Assembly: GCA_000733915.1 (NCBI GenBank)
Contig: JPOM01000001.1
Span: forward strand, 124,001-188,000
Source of the DNA: Caulobacteraceae bacterium PMMR1
GTDB lineage: Bacteria > Pseudomonadota > Alphaproteobacteria > Caulobacterales > Caulobacteraceae
Length of the DNA stretch: 64,000 nucleotides
Direction: 5' to 3'
The translations under genes were made by a program, and so were the position numbers. This document shows positions 8,416 to 17,957 of the stretch, piece after piece (positions within the stretch are counted from its first letter, which is position 1; each line of letters begins with the position of its first letter). The notes below the pieces were generated by a model. The model saw only the letters and a list, made by a program, of their open reading frames with translations. It was not told the origin of the DNA and searched no databases.

Positions 8416-8834
8416 GGCGGCTCACCGCGGGCGAGGCGGCGCTGGCGCGCGCCGCCTTCGGGGCCGAGCTTGACCCCCGCGGGCTCCGCATCGCGACCCT
8501 GCCCTTCGGCGGCTGGGCGGTGTGCCTGGGGCCGGTGCTGCTGTTTCCGTCCGGCGCGCCGCGGGACTTCGCCGCCGCCCCTGACCCGGGCGTGCCGGCC
8601 TGGTTCGTGCATGAGCTGACCCATGCCTGGCAGTGGCGGACCCGCCCGCTCTGGACGGTGGCGAGCTGGCTCAAGACCCTGGCCGCCGGCGGCTATGGGC
8701 GGGGGCTGCCGGGCTATCGCCTGGACGGGCGGCCGTTCGCCCGCTGCAATCTGGAACAGCAGGCCCGCCAGGTCGAACGCGCCTGGCTTGAGGGCGCCCG
8801 CCCGGCGCTGGCGGCGCTCAGAGCAGGTCCCTGA
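8412..8834 (+). CDS. Small zincin-like (vgr-related) protein
   Basis: 140 residues from a GTG that overlaps the upstream stop (GTGA). It contains [13 protein letters not shown], an HExxH motif of the kind seen in DUF4157-like and vgr-related zincins, then a short C-terminal helix ([14 protein letters not shown]). The third zinc ligand is not obvious, so proteolytic activity is uncertain. The last 17 bp overlap the 3' end of the convergent mutT. Confidence 0.7.
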   Translation: MRRLTAGEAALARAAFGAELDPRGLRIATLPFGGWAVCLGPVLLFPSGAPRDFAAAPDPGVPAWFVHELTHAWQWRTRPLWTVASWLKTLAAGGYGRGLPGYRLDGRPFARCNLEQQARQVERAWLEGARPALAALRAGP

Positions 8835-9243
8835 GCCAGGCGCAGAGCGGCGCATCGGCGGGCGGCATGGGATAGTCGAACAGCTTTGTCGGGCGCACCC
8901 ACGCCAGCGCCGCGTGCTCGCGCCGCTCGACCTGTCCGTCCCACCGCCGAAGCAGGTAGAGCGGCATCAGCAGGTGCGTGTGCTCATAGGCGTGGCTGGC
9001 GAACACGAAGGGCGCGAGGCAGGCGGCCTTGACCTCCACGCCCAGCTCCTCGCGCAGCTCCCGGATCAGGCAGGCCTCGGGGCTCTCGCCCGGCTCCACC
9101 TTGCCGCCGGGGAACTCCCAAAGGCCAGCCAGCGCCTTGCCCTGCGGCCGCTGGGCGATCAGCACCCGGCCGTCGACGTCGATCAGCGCCGCCGCCGCGA
9201 CCAGCAGGATCGAGGTGGGGGCGGAGGGATCGACGGGGCTCAT
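8818..9243 (-). CDS. mutT: 8-oxo-dGTP diphosphatase (Nudix)
   Basis: 141 residues with a full Nudix box, GX5EX7REUXEEXGU, seen as [18 protein letters not shown] followed by REELGV. The N-terminus, [22 protein letters not shown], and the [11 protein letters not shown] run are typical of MutT, which removes oxidised dGTP before it is incorporated into DNA. It lies downstream of the small minus-strand transcription unit at 9320-9512, with a hairpin between them. Confidence 0.94.
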   Translation of the reverse strand: MSPVDPSAPTSILLVAAAALIDVDGRVLIAQRPQGKALAGLWEFPGGKVEPGESPEACLIRELREELGVEVKAACLAPFVFASHAYEHTHLLMPLYLLRRWDGQVERREHAALAWVRPTKLFDYPMPPADAPLCAWLRDLL

Positions 9244-9324
9244 CGTCTCCGCTTAGCAAGCGCCCGCGGCGGGCGACAGGGCCGGCCCGCGCCGCGCGCC
9301 TCGGCCGGGCTGGCAGGACGCAAG

Positions 9325-9350
9325 AAGCCCCGGCCTTGCGACCGGGGCTT
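9325..9350 (-). terminator. Hairpin (terminator or attenuator) between the 19-codon ORF and mutT
   Basis: AAGCCCCGG and CCGGGGCTT form a perfect 9-bp stem around an 8-base loop. On the minus strand the 3' side is followed by CTTGCG, not a clear U tract. It lies 72 bases after the stop of the 19-codon ORF and 81 bases before mutT, so it could end the small transcript or act as an attenuator for mutT. Confidence 0.65.
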
Positions 9351-9422
9351 CCGCTTTCGGGCGACCGCCGGACGCGCGGTCCGCCGGCCCCCGGCATTTG
9401 TCCGCGAGAGCGCCGGACCCTC

Positions 9423-9482
9423 TTAGAGGCCTTGAATCTCCACGGAGACTTCCAGCGCACCTCGGATCGACAAATGAGACAC
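9423..9482 (-). CDS. Putative 19-residue peptide with an extreme Shine-Dalgarno
   Basis: GTG at 9482-9480, TAA at 9425-9423. The predicted peptide is MSHLSIRGALEVSVEIQGL. Translation is supported by an exceptionally strong ribosome-binding site directly upstream: the minus strand reads GAAAGGAGGTGATCCAG, complementary to the last 17 bases of a standard 16S rRNA 3' tail, with 7 nt between GGAGG and GTG. A promoter-like pair lies at 9520-9548 and a hairpin follows at 9325-9350, so this is a compact, self-contained unit. No homologue is recognised. It may be a leader/attenuator peptide for mutT or an independent small gene. Confidence 0.55.
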   Translation of the reverse strand: MSHLSIRGALEVSVEIQGL

Positions 9483-9498
9483 TGGATCACCTCCTTTC
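9482..9498 (-). promoter_or_regulatory. Extended Shine-Dalgarno, 17-nt complement of the 16S rRNA tail
   Basis: The plus strand reads CTGGATCACCTCCTTTC, the canonical 3' end of bacterial 16S rRNA. The minus-strand transcript therefore carries its exact complement, ending on the first base of the GTG start. Typical SD pairing is 4-7 nt. The identity stops at 17 nt, so this is not an rRNA gene fragment. Confidence 0.75.
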
Positions 9499-9519
9499 GA
9501 CTGTTGGACAGGGACGCCC

Positions 9520-9548
9520 TATGTAGCGCGCTCGCGGCCGACCCCCAA
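9520..9548 (-). promoter_or_regulatory. Candidate housekeeping promoter of the small minus-strand unit
   Basis: On the minus strand: TTGGGG (9548-9543), a 17-base spacer, and TACATA (9525-9520) within GCTACATA. The last resembles the Caulobacter sigma-73 -10 consensus GCTANAWC. A start site about 8 bases downstream would leave roughly 30 nt before the GTG. Confidence 0.5.
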
Positions 9549-9566
9549 ACGGAGCAGTGAGCGAAG

Positions 9567-9944
9567 ATGCAGGGCTGGGTCGGCCAGGGGCGGGTCAGGG
9601 CGCGGGAGGACGGTCCCGCGCTGGAGATCGCGGTGGAAGGCCTGACCACCCAGGCCAAATACTACAAGCCTCTGATCTATGAGTTCTTCCGCAAGGAGTG
9701 GCGGGGCGCACGGCCGGCCTGGGGCGACTTCTCCGTGGAGATCCGCATGGAGCACCAAGGCGACCCGCCCTGGATGGACCTCGACAACCTGGCCAAGGCC
9801 CTCCTGGATTCCATCAAGGGCTATGCCTTCCACGACGACGCCCAGGTCTCGCGCCTGCTGGTGGAGCGTTCGCCCGGCGAGCGGGAGCGGATCACGATCC
9901 GGATCGCCCCGCGCGCGGCGGCCGGCGCCGCAGGCGGGAGCTGA
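9567..9944 (+). CDS. RusA-family crossover junction endonuclease-like protein
   Basis: 125 residues. The RusA signature of metal-binding aspartates is present: DPPWMDLDNLAKALLDSIKG followed by FHDDAQVSRL. Length is normal for the family. RusA resolves Holliday junctions as a dimer and is often phage-derived, but no phage genes surround this copy. It may therefore be one of the chromosomal RusA homologues found in alphaproteobacteria. Confidence 0.8.
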   Translation: MQGWVGQGRVRAREDGPALEIAVEGLTTQAKYYKPLIYEFFRKEWRGARPAWGDFSVEIRMEHQGDPPWMDLDNLAKALLDSIKGYAFHDDAQVSRLLVERSPGERERITIRIAPRAAAGAAGGS

Positions 9945-10021
9945 GCCGAAGCGCTGCAGCCTTGCCTTGGCGGGCCGGGGCTGGTCAGGTGCGACGGCCT
10001 GTCCTGGAGTCCCGATCAGAC

Positions 10022-12312
10022 ATGTCGCTCGCCCGGCCGATGGCCGCCGTCCTCCTCGCCGCCGCCCTCTCCACCGCCGCCGCCGGCGAGCCCGGGCCCG
10101 CCCCGGCCGCCGCGGGCCAGCCCTCTTCGATCTGGGGTTTCTCGCCTGAGCACGCCGCGCGCCAGGCGGCGCTGGAGGCGCGCTTCGACGCCTCGATCGA
10201 CCCGGCCGAAATGCGCGGCTGGATGGAGCAGATGGCGTCCGCCCCCAACCACGTCGGCTCGCCGCACGACAAGGCGAACGCCGAGTTCATGCTGGACCTG
10301 TTCAAGAGCTGGGGCTTCGACGCCCGGATCGAGACCTTCATGGCGCTCTATCCGACGCCGATCGCCGAGAGCCTGGAGCTCCTGGGCGCGCACCCGTTCA
10401 AGGCCGCCCTGCATGAGCCTGCGATCCCGCAGGACCGCACCTCGAGCGTGCCGGGCGCGCTCCCGCCCTACCTCGCCTACCAAGGCGACGGCGACGTCAC
10501 CGCGCCCTTGATCTACGTCAACTACGGCATGCCGGACGACTACGCGGAGCTGGAGCGGCTGGGCCTCAGCGTGAAGGGCAAGATCGTCATCGCCCGCTAC
10601 GGCGCGGGCTGGCGGGGGCTGAAGCCCAAGCTGGCGCAGGAGCACGGGGCGGTCGGCTGCCTGATCTACTCCGACCCTGCCGACGACGGCTACGCCACCG
10701 ACGATCCCTATCCGACGGGGCCGCAGCGCCCGCGCGAGGGGGTGCAGCGCGGCTCGGTGATGGATCAAAGCCACTTCCCCGGCGACCCGCTGACGCCCGG
10801 CGTGGGGGCGACCGCGGAGGCCAAGCGCCTGACCCGCGAGACCTCGCCGGCGATCCTGAAGATTCCCGCCCTGCCGATCTCCTGGGGCGATGCGGAGCCG
10901 CTGCTGCGCGCGTTGGGGGGCCCGTCGCGCCCCGGAGCTGGCGCGGCGCCCTGCCCTTCACCTACCACGTGGGGCCGAGCGGGGCCGAGGCGCGCCTGGT
11001 CGTGCGCTCCGACTGGTCGCTGAAGCCGGTCTACGACGTGATCGCCGTCCTGCCCGGGCGCGAGCGGCCCGACGAGTGGGTGATCCGGGGCAATCACCAC
11101 GACGGCTGGGTCATGGGCGCGAGCGACCCCCTGTCCGGCAATGTCGCCCTGATGGAGGAGGCCAAGGCGGTCGGCGGGCTCGCGAAGGCGGGCTGGCGGC
11201 CCAAGCGCACCCTGATCTACGCCAGCTGGGACGCGGAGGAGCCCGGCCTGATCGGCTCCACCGAGTGGGCCGAGCAGCACGACCGCGAGCTGCAGCAGAA
11301 GGGCGTGCTCTATCTGAACACCGACGGGAACCAGCGCGGGTTCCTGGGCGCCGGGGGCAGCCAGGCGCTGCAGCACGCGGTCTGGGAGGCGGCGCGGGAC
11401 GTGAAGGACCCCGAGACCGGCGCGACGGTGCTGGAGCGTCTGCGCGGGCGCATCGCGGCGAACGCCTATACGGCCAATGAAGCGCGCCTCCGCGGGGCCG
11501 CCGCCGCGGTCGCCAAGGGGGAGGAGATCCCGCTGCCGTCCCTGGGCTCCGGGTCCGACTACTCGGGGTTCCTGCAGCACCTGGGCGTCGCGTCGCTGGA
11601 CCTGGGCTTTGGGGGCGAGCGCGAGACGAACGGCAACTACCACTCGCTCTACGACAGCTTCGACCACTACGTCCGCTTTGGAGACCCGACCTTCCAGTAT
11701 GAGGCGGCGCTCGCCAAGGTCGCGGGGCGGATCATGCTCAGGGCCGCGGAGGCGGACCTGCCGCCCTTCCGCTTCACGCCCACGGCCGCCGCTATGGCCG
11801 AGTATGCGGCCGACCTGAAGCGCCTTGCCGACACGCAGCGCGAGCGCGACGAAAGCCTCGCCCGGCTGACCCGGAGCGGTGCGTTCCGCCTGGCCGCCGA
11901 CCCTGAGCGCCCGCTCGGCCCGCCGCCGGCGGGGGGCGCGCCGACGCCGAAGCTGGACTTCGCCCCCCTCGACCAGGCCGTGTCGCGGCTGAAGACCGCC
12001 GCGGCGGCCTACGATCGGGCGGCGGCGAGCGCGACGCGGATCGACACGGCGCGGCTGGACCCGCTCCTGAACGGCATGGAGCAGCAGTTCCTGGCGCCCG
12101 AGGGCCTGCCCGACCGCGCCTGGTTCCGGAACCTTGCCTATGCGCCCGGACGTTTGACGGGCTATGGCGTGAAGACCCTGCCCGGCGTGCGCGAGGCGAT
12201 CGAGGACCGGCGTTTCGACGACGCGGTCCGCTACATCGCCCGAACGGCGGCGGCGTTGGACGCCTACGCCGCGCGCCTGGATCAGGCGAGGGCGGTGCTG
12301 CAACGCCGCTGA
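10022..12312 (+). CDS. M28 family metallopeptidase, NAALADase/glutamate carboxypeptidase II-like (frameshifted)
   Basis: A signal peptide (MSLARPMAAVLLAAALSTAAAG) precedes a PA-like insert and a M28 catalytic domain: NHHDGW (His ligand), DPLSGN (bridging Asp), DAEEPGLIGSTEW (Glu pair), NTDGN (Asp) and YHSLYDSFDHY (His). A C-terminal helical dimerisation domain follows, as in glutamate carboxypeptidase II. The frame breaks in the G6 run at 10915-10920. One added G turns LGGPSRPG into LGGPVAPRSWRGALPFTYHV and joins both halves into about 763 residues. It is probably an exported peptidase, adjacent to an M1 aminopeptidase and an amino acid permease. Confidence 0.9.
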
Positions 12313-12328
12313 GGCCTGAGGTCGCCGA

Positions 12329-14947
12329 ATGTTCGCACGCTTGATCGGCCTGATCGCCGCCGTCCTGTTCGCTCCGGCGGCGTCCATGGCGCCTGCGCCC
12401 TTCCAGGGCCCGGGGCGGCTGCCCGCCGACGCCGTTCCCGAGCGCTACGAGCTCACGATCCGGCCTGACGCCGACAAGCTGGCCTTCCAGGGCCATGTGC
12501 GGATCGAGCTGCGCGTCCTTGCGCCCACCGACCGGCTGGTGCTGAACGGCGTGGAGCTGCAGGTGGACCGGGCGGCGCTGACCGCAGGCGCGCTGAAGAT
12601 CGCGCCCCAGGTCACGGCGCAGGCGCAGGCGCAGACCCTGACCTTCGCCTTCCCACGGCCGCTGAAGCCTGGCCGCTACGCCCTGGACATCGACTACCGC
12701 GGCAAGATCCTGGAGCGGCCGGCAGGGTTCTTCGCCGTCGACTACGACGCCGGGAAGGGGCGGGAGCGCTCGCTGCTCACCCAGTTGGAGCCCGCCGACG
12801 CCCGCCGCCTGCTCCCCTGCTGGGACGAGCCCGCCCGCAAGGCGGTCCTGCAGCTGGCCATCGAGGCGCCCGAGGGCCAGATGGCCGTGTCCAACATGCC
12901 GGAAGCCTCGCGCGAGGTCTTGCCCGGCGGCCTCGCGCGCACGCGGTTCCAGCCGACCCCGCCCATGTCGACCTATCTGATCTTCGTGGGCGTCGGGAAC
13001 TTCGAGCGCCTCTCCACCACCGTGGACGGCGTGCGCGTGGGCGTGGTCGTGCACCGGGGCGACACCGAAAAGGCCCGCTTTGCGCTGCAGACCGCCGCCC
13101 AGGTGCTGAAGTATTACGACAGCTATTTCGGAGTGCGCTTTCCCCTGCCGAAGCTCGACCTGATCGCGCCGCCCGGGGACGTGGGACCGGCCATGGAGAA
13201 CTGGGGCGCCATCCTGTTCGGACAGAGCGAGCTTCTGGCGGACCCGCACCTGACCACCGCCGGAGAGCGGCAGGCGAGCTGGCACGTCATCGCCCACGAG
13301 ATGGCGCATCAGTGGTTCGGCGACCTGGTCACCATGGGCTGGTGGGACGACCTGTGGCTCAACGAGGGGTTCGCCTCCTGGATGTCGACCAAGGCGCTGA
13401 ACCGCTTCCATCCGGAGTGGCGGGGCTGGTTGCGCGCGGCGTCGGAGACCGAGAGCGCCATGGTCCAGGACGCCTTCGCCACCACCCATCCTGTGGTGCA
13501 GCCGGTGGCGACCACCGCCCAGGCCGAGCAGGCCTTTGACGACATCACCTACCGCAAGGGCCAGGCGGTGATCCGGATGCTGGAGGCCTATGTCGGCGAG
13601 ACGGCCTTCCGCGACGGCGTGCGGCGCTACATGAAGGCGCATGCCTATGGCGCCACCGCCGACCTGGACCTCTGGCGCGAGATCGAGGCGGCGTCCGGCG
13701 GCAAGCCCGTGGTCGCCGTGGAGCAGGACTTCGTACGCCAGCCCGGCGTGCCGCTGATCCAGGTGACCGCACGCGACATCCGGGCCGGCGTGGCGGGACA
13801 GGCGCGCCAGGGCCGTTTCGCCGCGGACGACGCCTCGCGGGCGCCGCAAACCTGGCGCGTGCCCCTGCGCGCCGAGGGCTTCCCGGGCGGCAAGCTGCAG
13901 CAGGCCCTGGTCGCGCAGGGCATGCCCGTGTTCCTGAGCGCGGGCGGGGCCCCGGCGCTGATCGTCAACGCCGGGCATATCGCCTACGCGCGGACCGCCT
14001 ATGACGATGCGCTGTTCGACCAGGTGCGGGCGCGGTTCGCCGCCCTGCCGGCCGAGGACCAGCTGGGCCTGCTCTATGACACCTTCGCCCTGGGCACGGC
14101 GGGCTACCGCCCCTGGACCGACAGCCTCGACCTGATGGAGCGCCTGCCGCCGGAGGCGGAGCCCGAGGTCTGGACCCAGACCATCGCGCTGATGAACACG
14201 CTGGCGGACCTTTATGACAACGGGCCGCACAAGGCGCAGCTGGACGCCTGGGCCCGCGCCAGGCTCGCGCCGGTGCTGGCGCGGACGGGCTGGGATGCGC
14301 GGGCGGGCGAGACGGCGAGCGTGGGCGTGCTGCGGACGGCGGTGCTGAACGCCCTGGCCCGCTTCGGCGACGCAGCGGTGCTGGCCGAGGCGCGCGCCCG
14401 CTTCGACCGCGCCCTGAGCGACCCCGCCGCCTTCGACCCGGACGCTCGGCGAAGCGTCATCCGCATCGCGGCCAGATACGCCGACGCCGCCGCCTACGAC
14501 CGCCTGCTCGCCGCCGCCCGCGCCAGCCGCGACCCGCTGGAGCGCGAGCAGCTGTTCCGGGCGCTGGCTCGGCCGAAGGACGCCGCGCTGGCCCGGCGCA
14601 CGCTGGAGCTCGCCATGAGCGACGAGGCCCCGTCCAACTTCGCCGGCCGGCTGTTCGAGGGGGTGGCGGAGGAGAACCCCGACCTCGCCTGGCGCTTCGC
14701 CCTCGACCACTGGAAGGCGCTGCGCGGCCGCCTCGATGCGGTGGGCCAGAACGAGCTGATCCCCGACATCGCCGCCGGCTCCTTCGACGTGAAGCGCGCC
14801 GAAGAGCTGAGGGCCTTCGCCGCCAAGGAGATCCCTGCGGAGGACCGGGCGTCGGCGAATCGCGCCATATCCCTCATCACCTTCAACGCCAAGGCGAGAC
14901 GCGAGCGCGTGCCCGAGATCGACAACTGGATCGCCGCCCATGGCTGA
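12329..14947 (+). CDS. M1 family aminopeptidase
   Basis: 872 residues with a signal peptide (ARLIGLIAAVLFAPAASMA). The exopeptidase motif GPAMENWG lies near residue 287 and the zinc site HEMAHQW near 321, with the distal Glu in NEGFASW 18 residues on. The C-terminal ERAP1-type helical domain is complete to DNWIAAHG. It cleaves N-terminal amino acids from peptides in the periplasm. It starts 16 bp after the M28 gene and overlaps the permease by 8 bp, so the three form a peptide-use operon. Confidence 0.95.
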   Translation: MFARLIGLIAAVLFAPAASMAPAPFQGPGRLPADAVPERYELTIRPDADKLAFQGHVRIELRVLAPTDRLVLNGVELQVDRAALTAGALKIAPQVTAQAQAQTLTFAFPRPLKPGRYALDIDYRGKILERPAGFFAVDYDAGKGRERSLLTQLEPADARRLLPCWDEPARKAVLQLAIEAPEGQMAVSNMPEASREVLPGGLARTRFQPTPPMSTYLIFVGVGNFERLSTTVDGVRVGVVVHRGDTEKARFALQTAAQVLKYYDSYFGVRFPLPKLDLIAPPGDVGPAMENWGAILFGQSELLADPHLTTAGERQASWHVIAHEMAHQWFGDLVTMGWWDDLWLNEGFASWMSTKALNRFHPEWRGWLRAASETESAMVQDAFATTHPVVQPVATTAQAEQAFDDITYRKGQAVIRMLEAYVGETAFRDGVRRYMKAHAYGATADLDLWREIEAASGGKPVVAVEQDFVRQPGVPLIQVTARDIRAGVAGQARQGRFAADDASRAPQTWRVPLRAEGFPGGKLQQALVAQGMPVFLSAGGAPALIVNAGHIAYARTAYDDALFDQVRARFAALPAEDQLGLLYDTFALGTAGYRPWTDSLDLMERLPPEAEPEVWTQTIALMNTLADLYDNGPHKAQLDAWARARLAPVLARTGWDARAGETASVGVLRTAVLNALARFGDAAVLAEARARFDRALSDPAAFDPDARRSVIRIAARYADAAAYDRLLAAARASRDPLEREQLFRALARPKDAALARRTLELAMSDEAPSNFAGRLFEGVAEENPDLAWRFALDHWKALRGRLDAVGQNELIPDIAAGSFDVKRAEELRAFAAKEIPAEDRASANRAISLITFNAKARRERVPEIDNWIAAHG

Positions 14948-16379
14948 GGCCGCCCTGCCCGCCGGCCGGGGCTGGCTGCGCCGCAAGCCCATCGAGGCCG
15001 CCGAGGGTCAAGACGCGGGCGCGGGCCGCACCCTGCGCAAGAGCCTGAGCTGGCCGCACCTCGTCGCTCTGGGGGTGGGCGCCATCGTCGGCACGGGCAT
15101 CTACACCCTGATCGGCCAGGGCGCAGACCGGGCCGGTCCCGCCGTGATCCTGTCCTTCGCCATCGCGGGCGTGGTCTGCGCCTGCGCCGCGCTCGCCTAT
15201 GCCGAGATGGCGACCCTGATCCCGGCCTCGGGCAGCGCCTATACCTATACCTACGCCGCCATTGGCGAGACCCTGGCCTGGATCGTCGGCTGGAGCCTGA
15301 TCCTGGAATACACCGTGGTCTGCTCCACCGTCGCGGTCGGCTGGTCCGGCTACGCGGCGGGGTTCCTGAGGTCGGCCGGGGTCGCCCTGCCCGCGGCGCT
15401 CACCGCCGGGCCCCTCGACGGGGGGCTGGTGAACCTGCCGGCGGTGCTGATCACCCTGGTCGTCGCAGGCGTCCTGGCCGCCGGCACCCGGGAGAGCGCC
15501 ACCATCAACTTCCTTTTGGTGCTGGTGAAGATCGCGGCCCTGGCGGTGTTCGTGGCCATCGCGCTCCCGCACTTTCAGATCAAGAATTTCCAGCCCTTCA
15601 TGCCCTACGGCTTCGTCAGCCACGACGACCACGGGGTGCAGCGGGGCGTCATGGGCGCGGCGGCGCTGATCTTCTTCGCCTTCTACGGCTTCGATGCGGT
15701 CTCCACCGCCGCGGAGGAGGCCAAGAACCCCGGCCGGGACCTGACCATCGGCATCGTGGGGTCGATGCTCGCCTGCACCTTGCTTTACATGCTGATCGCG
15801 GCGGCGGCGCTCGGTGCGCTGCGTTTTGATCTCTTCGCCAAAAGCGGCGAGCCGCTCGCCCTCGTGCTGCGCAGCCTCGGCCAGGACCGGGCGGCCCAGG
15901 CCATCGCCGCCGCCGCCGTGGTCGCCCTGCCCACGGTGATCCTGGCCTTCATGTTTGGCCAGAGCCGCATCTTCTTCGTGATGGCGCGGGACGGCCTTCT
16001 GCCCCGCGGCCTCGCCGCCGTGAACAGCCGCACGGGCACGCCCGTCGCCATGACCCTGGTCACCGGCGTCGTCGTGGCGGTGGTGGCGGGGGTCTTCAGG
16101 CTCGGCCAGATCGCGGAGGTCGCCAACTCAGGCACGCTCGCGGCGTTCGTCGCCGTCTCCGCGTCGTTGCTGGTGCTGCGGGTCCGCGACCCTGACCGCC
16201 CGCGCGTGTTCAGGACGCCCCTGGCCTGGGTCGTCGCGCCGTTGGCGATCGCGGGCTGCCTTTATCTGTTCGCAAGCCTAGCGCCGCTGACCCAGAAGGC
16301 CTTTCTGATCTGGAACGCCCTGGGCGTGGTCGTCTACCTGCTCTACGGCCGGCGGAGCAGCGCGCTCGCGAAGGCCTAG
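14940..16379 (+). CDS. APC superfamily amino acid permease
   Basis: 479 residues with about 12 hydrophobic segments. Conserved features are TM1 (HLVALGVGAIVGTGIYTLIG, the unwound substrate-binding helix), TM2-TM3 (LAYAEMATLIPASGSAYTY) and FYGFDAVSTAAEEAKNPGRD between TM6 and TM7. This resembles cationic amino acid transporter-type APC permeases. Its start overlaps the M1 peptidase, which suggests import of amino acids released in the periplasm. Confidence 0.93.
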   Translation: MAEAALPAGRGWLRRKPIEAAEGQDAGAGRTLRKSLSWPHLVALGVGAIVGTGIYTLIGQGADRAGPAVILSFAIAGVVCACAALAYAEMATLIPASGSAYTYTYAAIGETLAWIVGWSLILEYTVVCSTVAVGWSGYAAGFLRSAGVALPAALTAGPLDGGLVNLPAVLITLVVAGVLAAGTRESATINFLLVLVKIAALAVFVAIALPHFQIKNFQPFMPYGFVSHDDHGVQRGVMGAAALIFFAFYGFDAVSTAAEEAKNPGRDLTIGIVGSMLACTLLYMLIAAAALGALRFDLFAKSGEPLALVLRSLGQDRAAQAIAAAAVVALPTVILAFMFGQSRIFFVMARDGLLPRGLAAVNSRTGTPVAMTLVTGVVVAVVAGVFRLGQIAEVANSGTLAAFVAVSASLLVLRVRDPDRPRVFRTPLAWVVAPLAIAGCLYLFASLAPLTQKAFLIWNALGVVVYLLYGRRSSALAKA

Positions 16380-17256
16380 GGGGCGGCGGGGCGGGCGGGG
16401 GCGCGGCGTGCTCCAGGGCGGCGACCGCCTCCGCCCAGGCCTGCGACTCCGGCGCGATCTCCTCCACATGGCCGCCGGGCGGAATGCGGAGCTCCGCGCC
16501 GGAGCGGTCCGCATAGCGACGCGCCAGGGCGGCGGGCACGGTGGTGTCCTGCGCGCCCGTCACCAGCACCGTCCGCGCGACCCGGCGGCCCATCTGATAG
16601 GGCGAAGTGTCCGCCTCTGGCGTCGGGCCGCGCATCTGGCGCACCGTGTCGGCCCCGCAGGCGGTGTCGAGGTCGTGCTCCAGGTCGGTGATCGCCCCGA
16701 GCGCCAGCACCAGCCGCGGCAGCGCGGGCTTGGCCTGGTAGAGCGGGCTTCCCGGGGGGATCGCGCCCCGCAGGCCCGCCCAGAGCGCCAGGTGTCCCCC
16801 CGCCGAGTGGCCCAGCACCACCAGCTGCGCCGGGTCGCCGCCCCGGGCGGGCGCGGCCTTCACCGCGTGCTCGATCCCGCTCGCCACATCCTGGTAGGTC
16901 CCGGGATAGCCGCCGCCCGCCTGGCCGAGCCGGCGGTATTCGAGGTTGTAGACGAGATAGCCGCGGTCCCGCAGGTCGGCCGAGGCCCAGTCCATGATGT
17001 CCAGCCCCGCGACGGACGCCTGCCAGCAGCCGCCGTGCACCACGACCACCAGCGGATGGGGGCCCGGTCCCTTCGGCGTCCACCAGTCGCCCGTCTGGTT
17101 AGGGTCGGGGCCATAGGCTTCGCGCACGCGCCCGACCGGACGCGGACGGCCGTAGAGGTCCGACCACTGCAGGAGGCCGCTCATCGCCGCCGCCGTCCCG
17201 CCGAGCAGGCAGAGCCCGGCCGCCGCCGCCGCTGCGATCCGCGTCGCGACACCCAC
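16376..17256 (-). CDS. Alpha/beta hydrolase, esterase/lipase type
   Basis: An N-terminal hydrophobic segment (IAAAAAAGLCLLGGTAAA) suggests export or anchoring. The catalytic features are HGGCWQ (oxyanion hole), GHSAGGHLAL (nucleophile Ser), the Asp in VTGAQDTTVPA and the His in PPGGHVEEI. As sequenced, the frame runs on to 16210, 170 bp into the convergent permease, as a Pro/Arg-rich tail. One extra base in the G5 run at 16379-16383 would place a TAG at 16378-16376, right after EHAAPPPAPPPP. I give that as the likely end. The substrate is unknown; the kynurenine formamidase/acetylesterase branch is possible. Confidence 0.85.
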
Positions 17257-17265
17257 GCCCCGACC

Positions 17266-17913
17266 TCAGCCGCGCCGGAAGGCCTTGAGCCCCTCGGCCA
17301 TCTCGCCCAGCACGCGGCCCAGCACCGGCTCCTCGCGCATCATCCGGCCGTAGGCGGCGAGGCGGTCGTGGGGCTCGAGCAGGTCGCCCCGCCCGAAGGT
17401 CTGGCCCAGGACGCCCACGAAGAACAGGTTCGGCGTCAGCTGGCAGTCCGCGGTCGTCAGCTTGTCGCCCAGCGCATAGGGCCCCGGGCCCATGAAGCGC
17501 TCGACGTAGGACAGGCCCTCGTCGAGCTTCAGCAGCGCCTGATCGACCACCGCGGCGTCGCGCTTGGCGGGGTCGAACTGGCCGAAGAGCGTGATCATCG
17601 GCTGGCCGACATAGATCTCGTCCACCCGCGCGATCAGGCGCGCCCGGGCCTTGTCCTCCGGCGAGGCGGGGCGAAGCGAGGGGCTCGGGAACCTGTCCTC
17701 GAGGTACTCCACGATCGTCTCGCTCTCCGGGATCGGATGGCCCTCGTCGGTGATCAGCACCGGGACCCTGCCCATGGGGTTCAGGCCCAGATACTCGGGC
17801 GACTTCATGCCCCCTTCCGGCGGCGGGACGATCTCGACATCCAGCCCCTTGGCGTAGATGGAGATGCGCACCCTCGCCGCGAACGGCGAAAGACCCAGGG
17901 AGTAGAGCTTCAT
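17266..17913 (-). CDS. Glutathione S-transferase family protein
   Basis: 215 residues. The N-terminal thioredoxin-like domain reads [20 protein letters not shown] with the active-site Ser/Arg region, the cis-Pro segment [11 protein letters not shown] and the GSH-binding [15 protein letters not shown] helical C-terminal domain has [13 protein letters not shown]. It is similar to zeta/beta-type bacterial GSTs; the exact substrate is unknown. It lies 9 bp downstream of nothing obvious on its strand and is followed by the hydrolase gene, with which it may be co-transcribed. Confidence 0.9.
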   Translation of the reverse strand: MKLYSLGLSPFAARVRISIYAKGLDVEIVPPPEGGMKSPEYLGLNPMGRVPVLITDEGHPIPESETIVEYLEDRFPSPSLRPASPEDKARARLIARVDEIYVGQPMITLFGQFDPAKRDAAVVDQALLKLDEGLSYVERFMGPGPYALGDKLTTADCQLTPNLFFVGVLGQTFGRGDLLEPHDRLAAYGRMMREEPVLGRVLGEMAEGLKAFRRG

Positions 17914-17957
17914 GTCATCCTCTTGCGGCCACGGCCGAGCGCGAGCTTAACAGCCTC

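Noticed and set aside
9482-9498. Fragment of a 16S rRNA gene
   Set aside because: Identity stops sharply after 17 bases on both sides, and the complement functions naturally as a Shine-Dalgarno next to a GTG.
16210-16375. C-terminal Pro/Arg-rich extension of the alpha/beta hydrolase
   Set aside because: It lies opposite the permease coding region, is low complexity, and disappears with one added base that creates a stop after the conserved fold.
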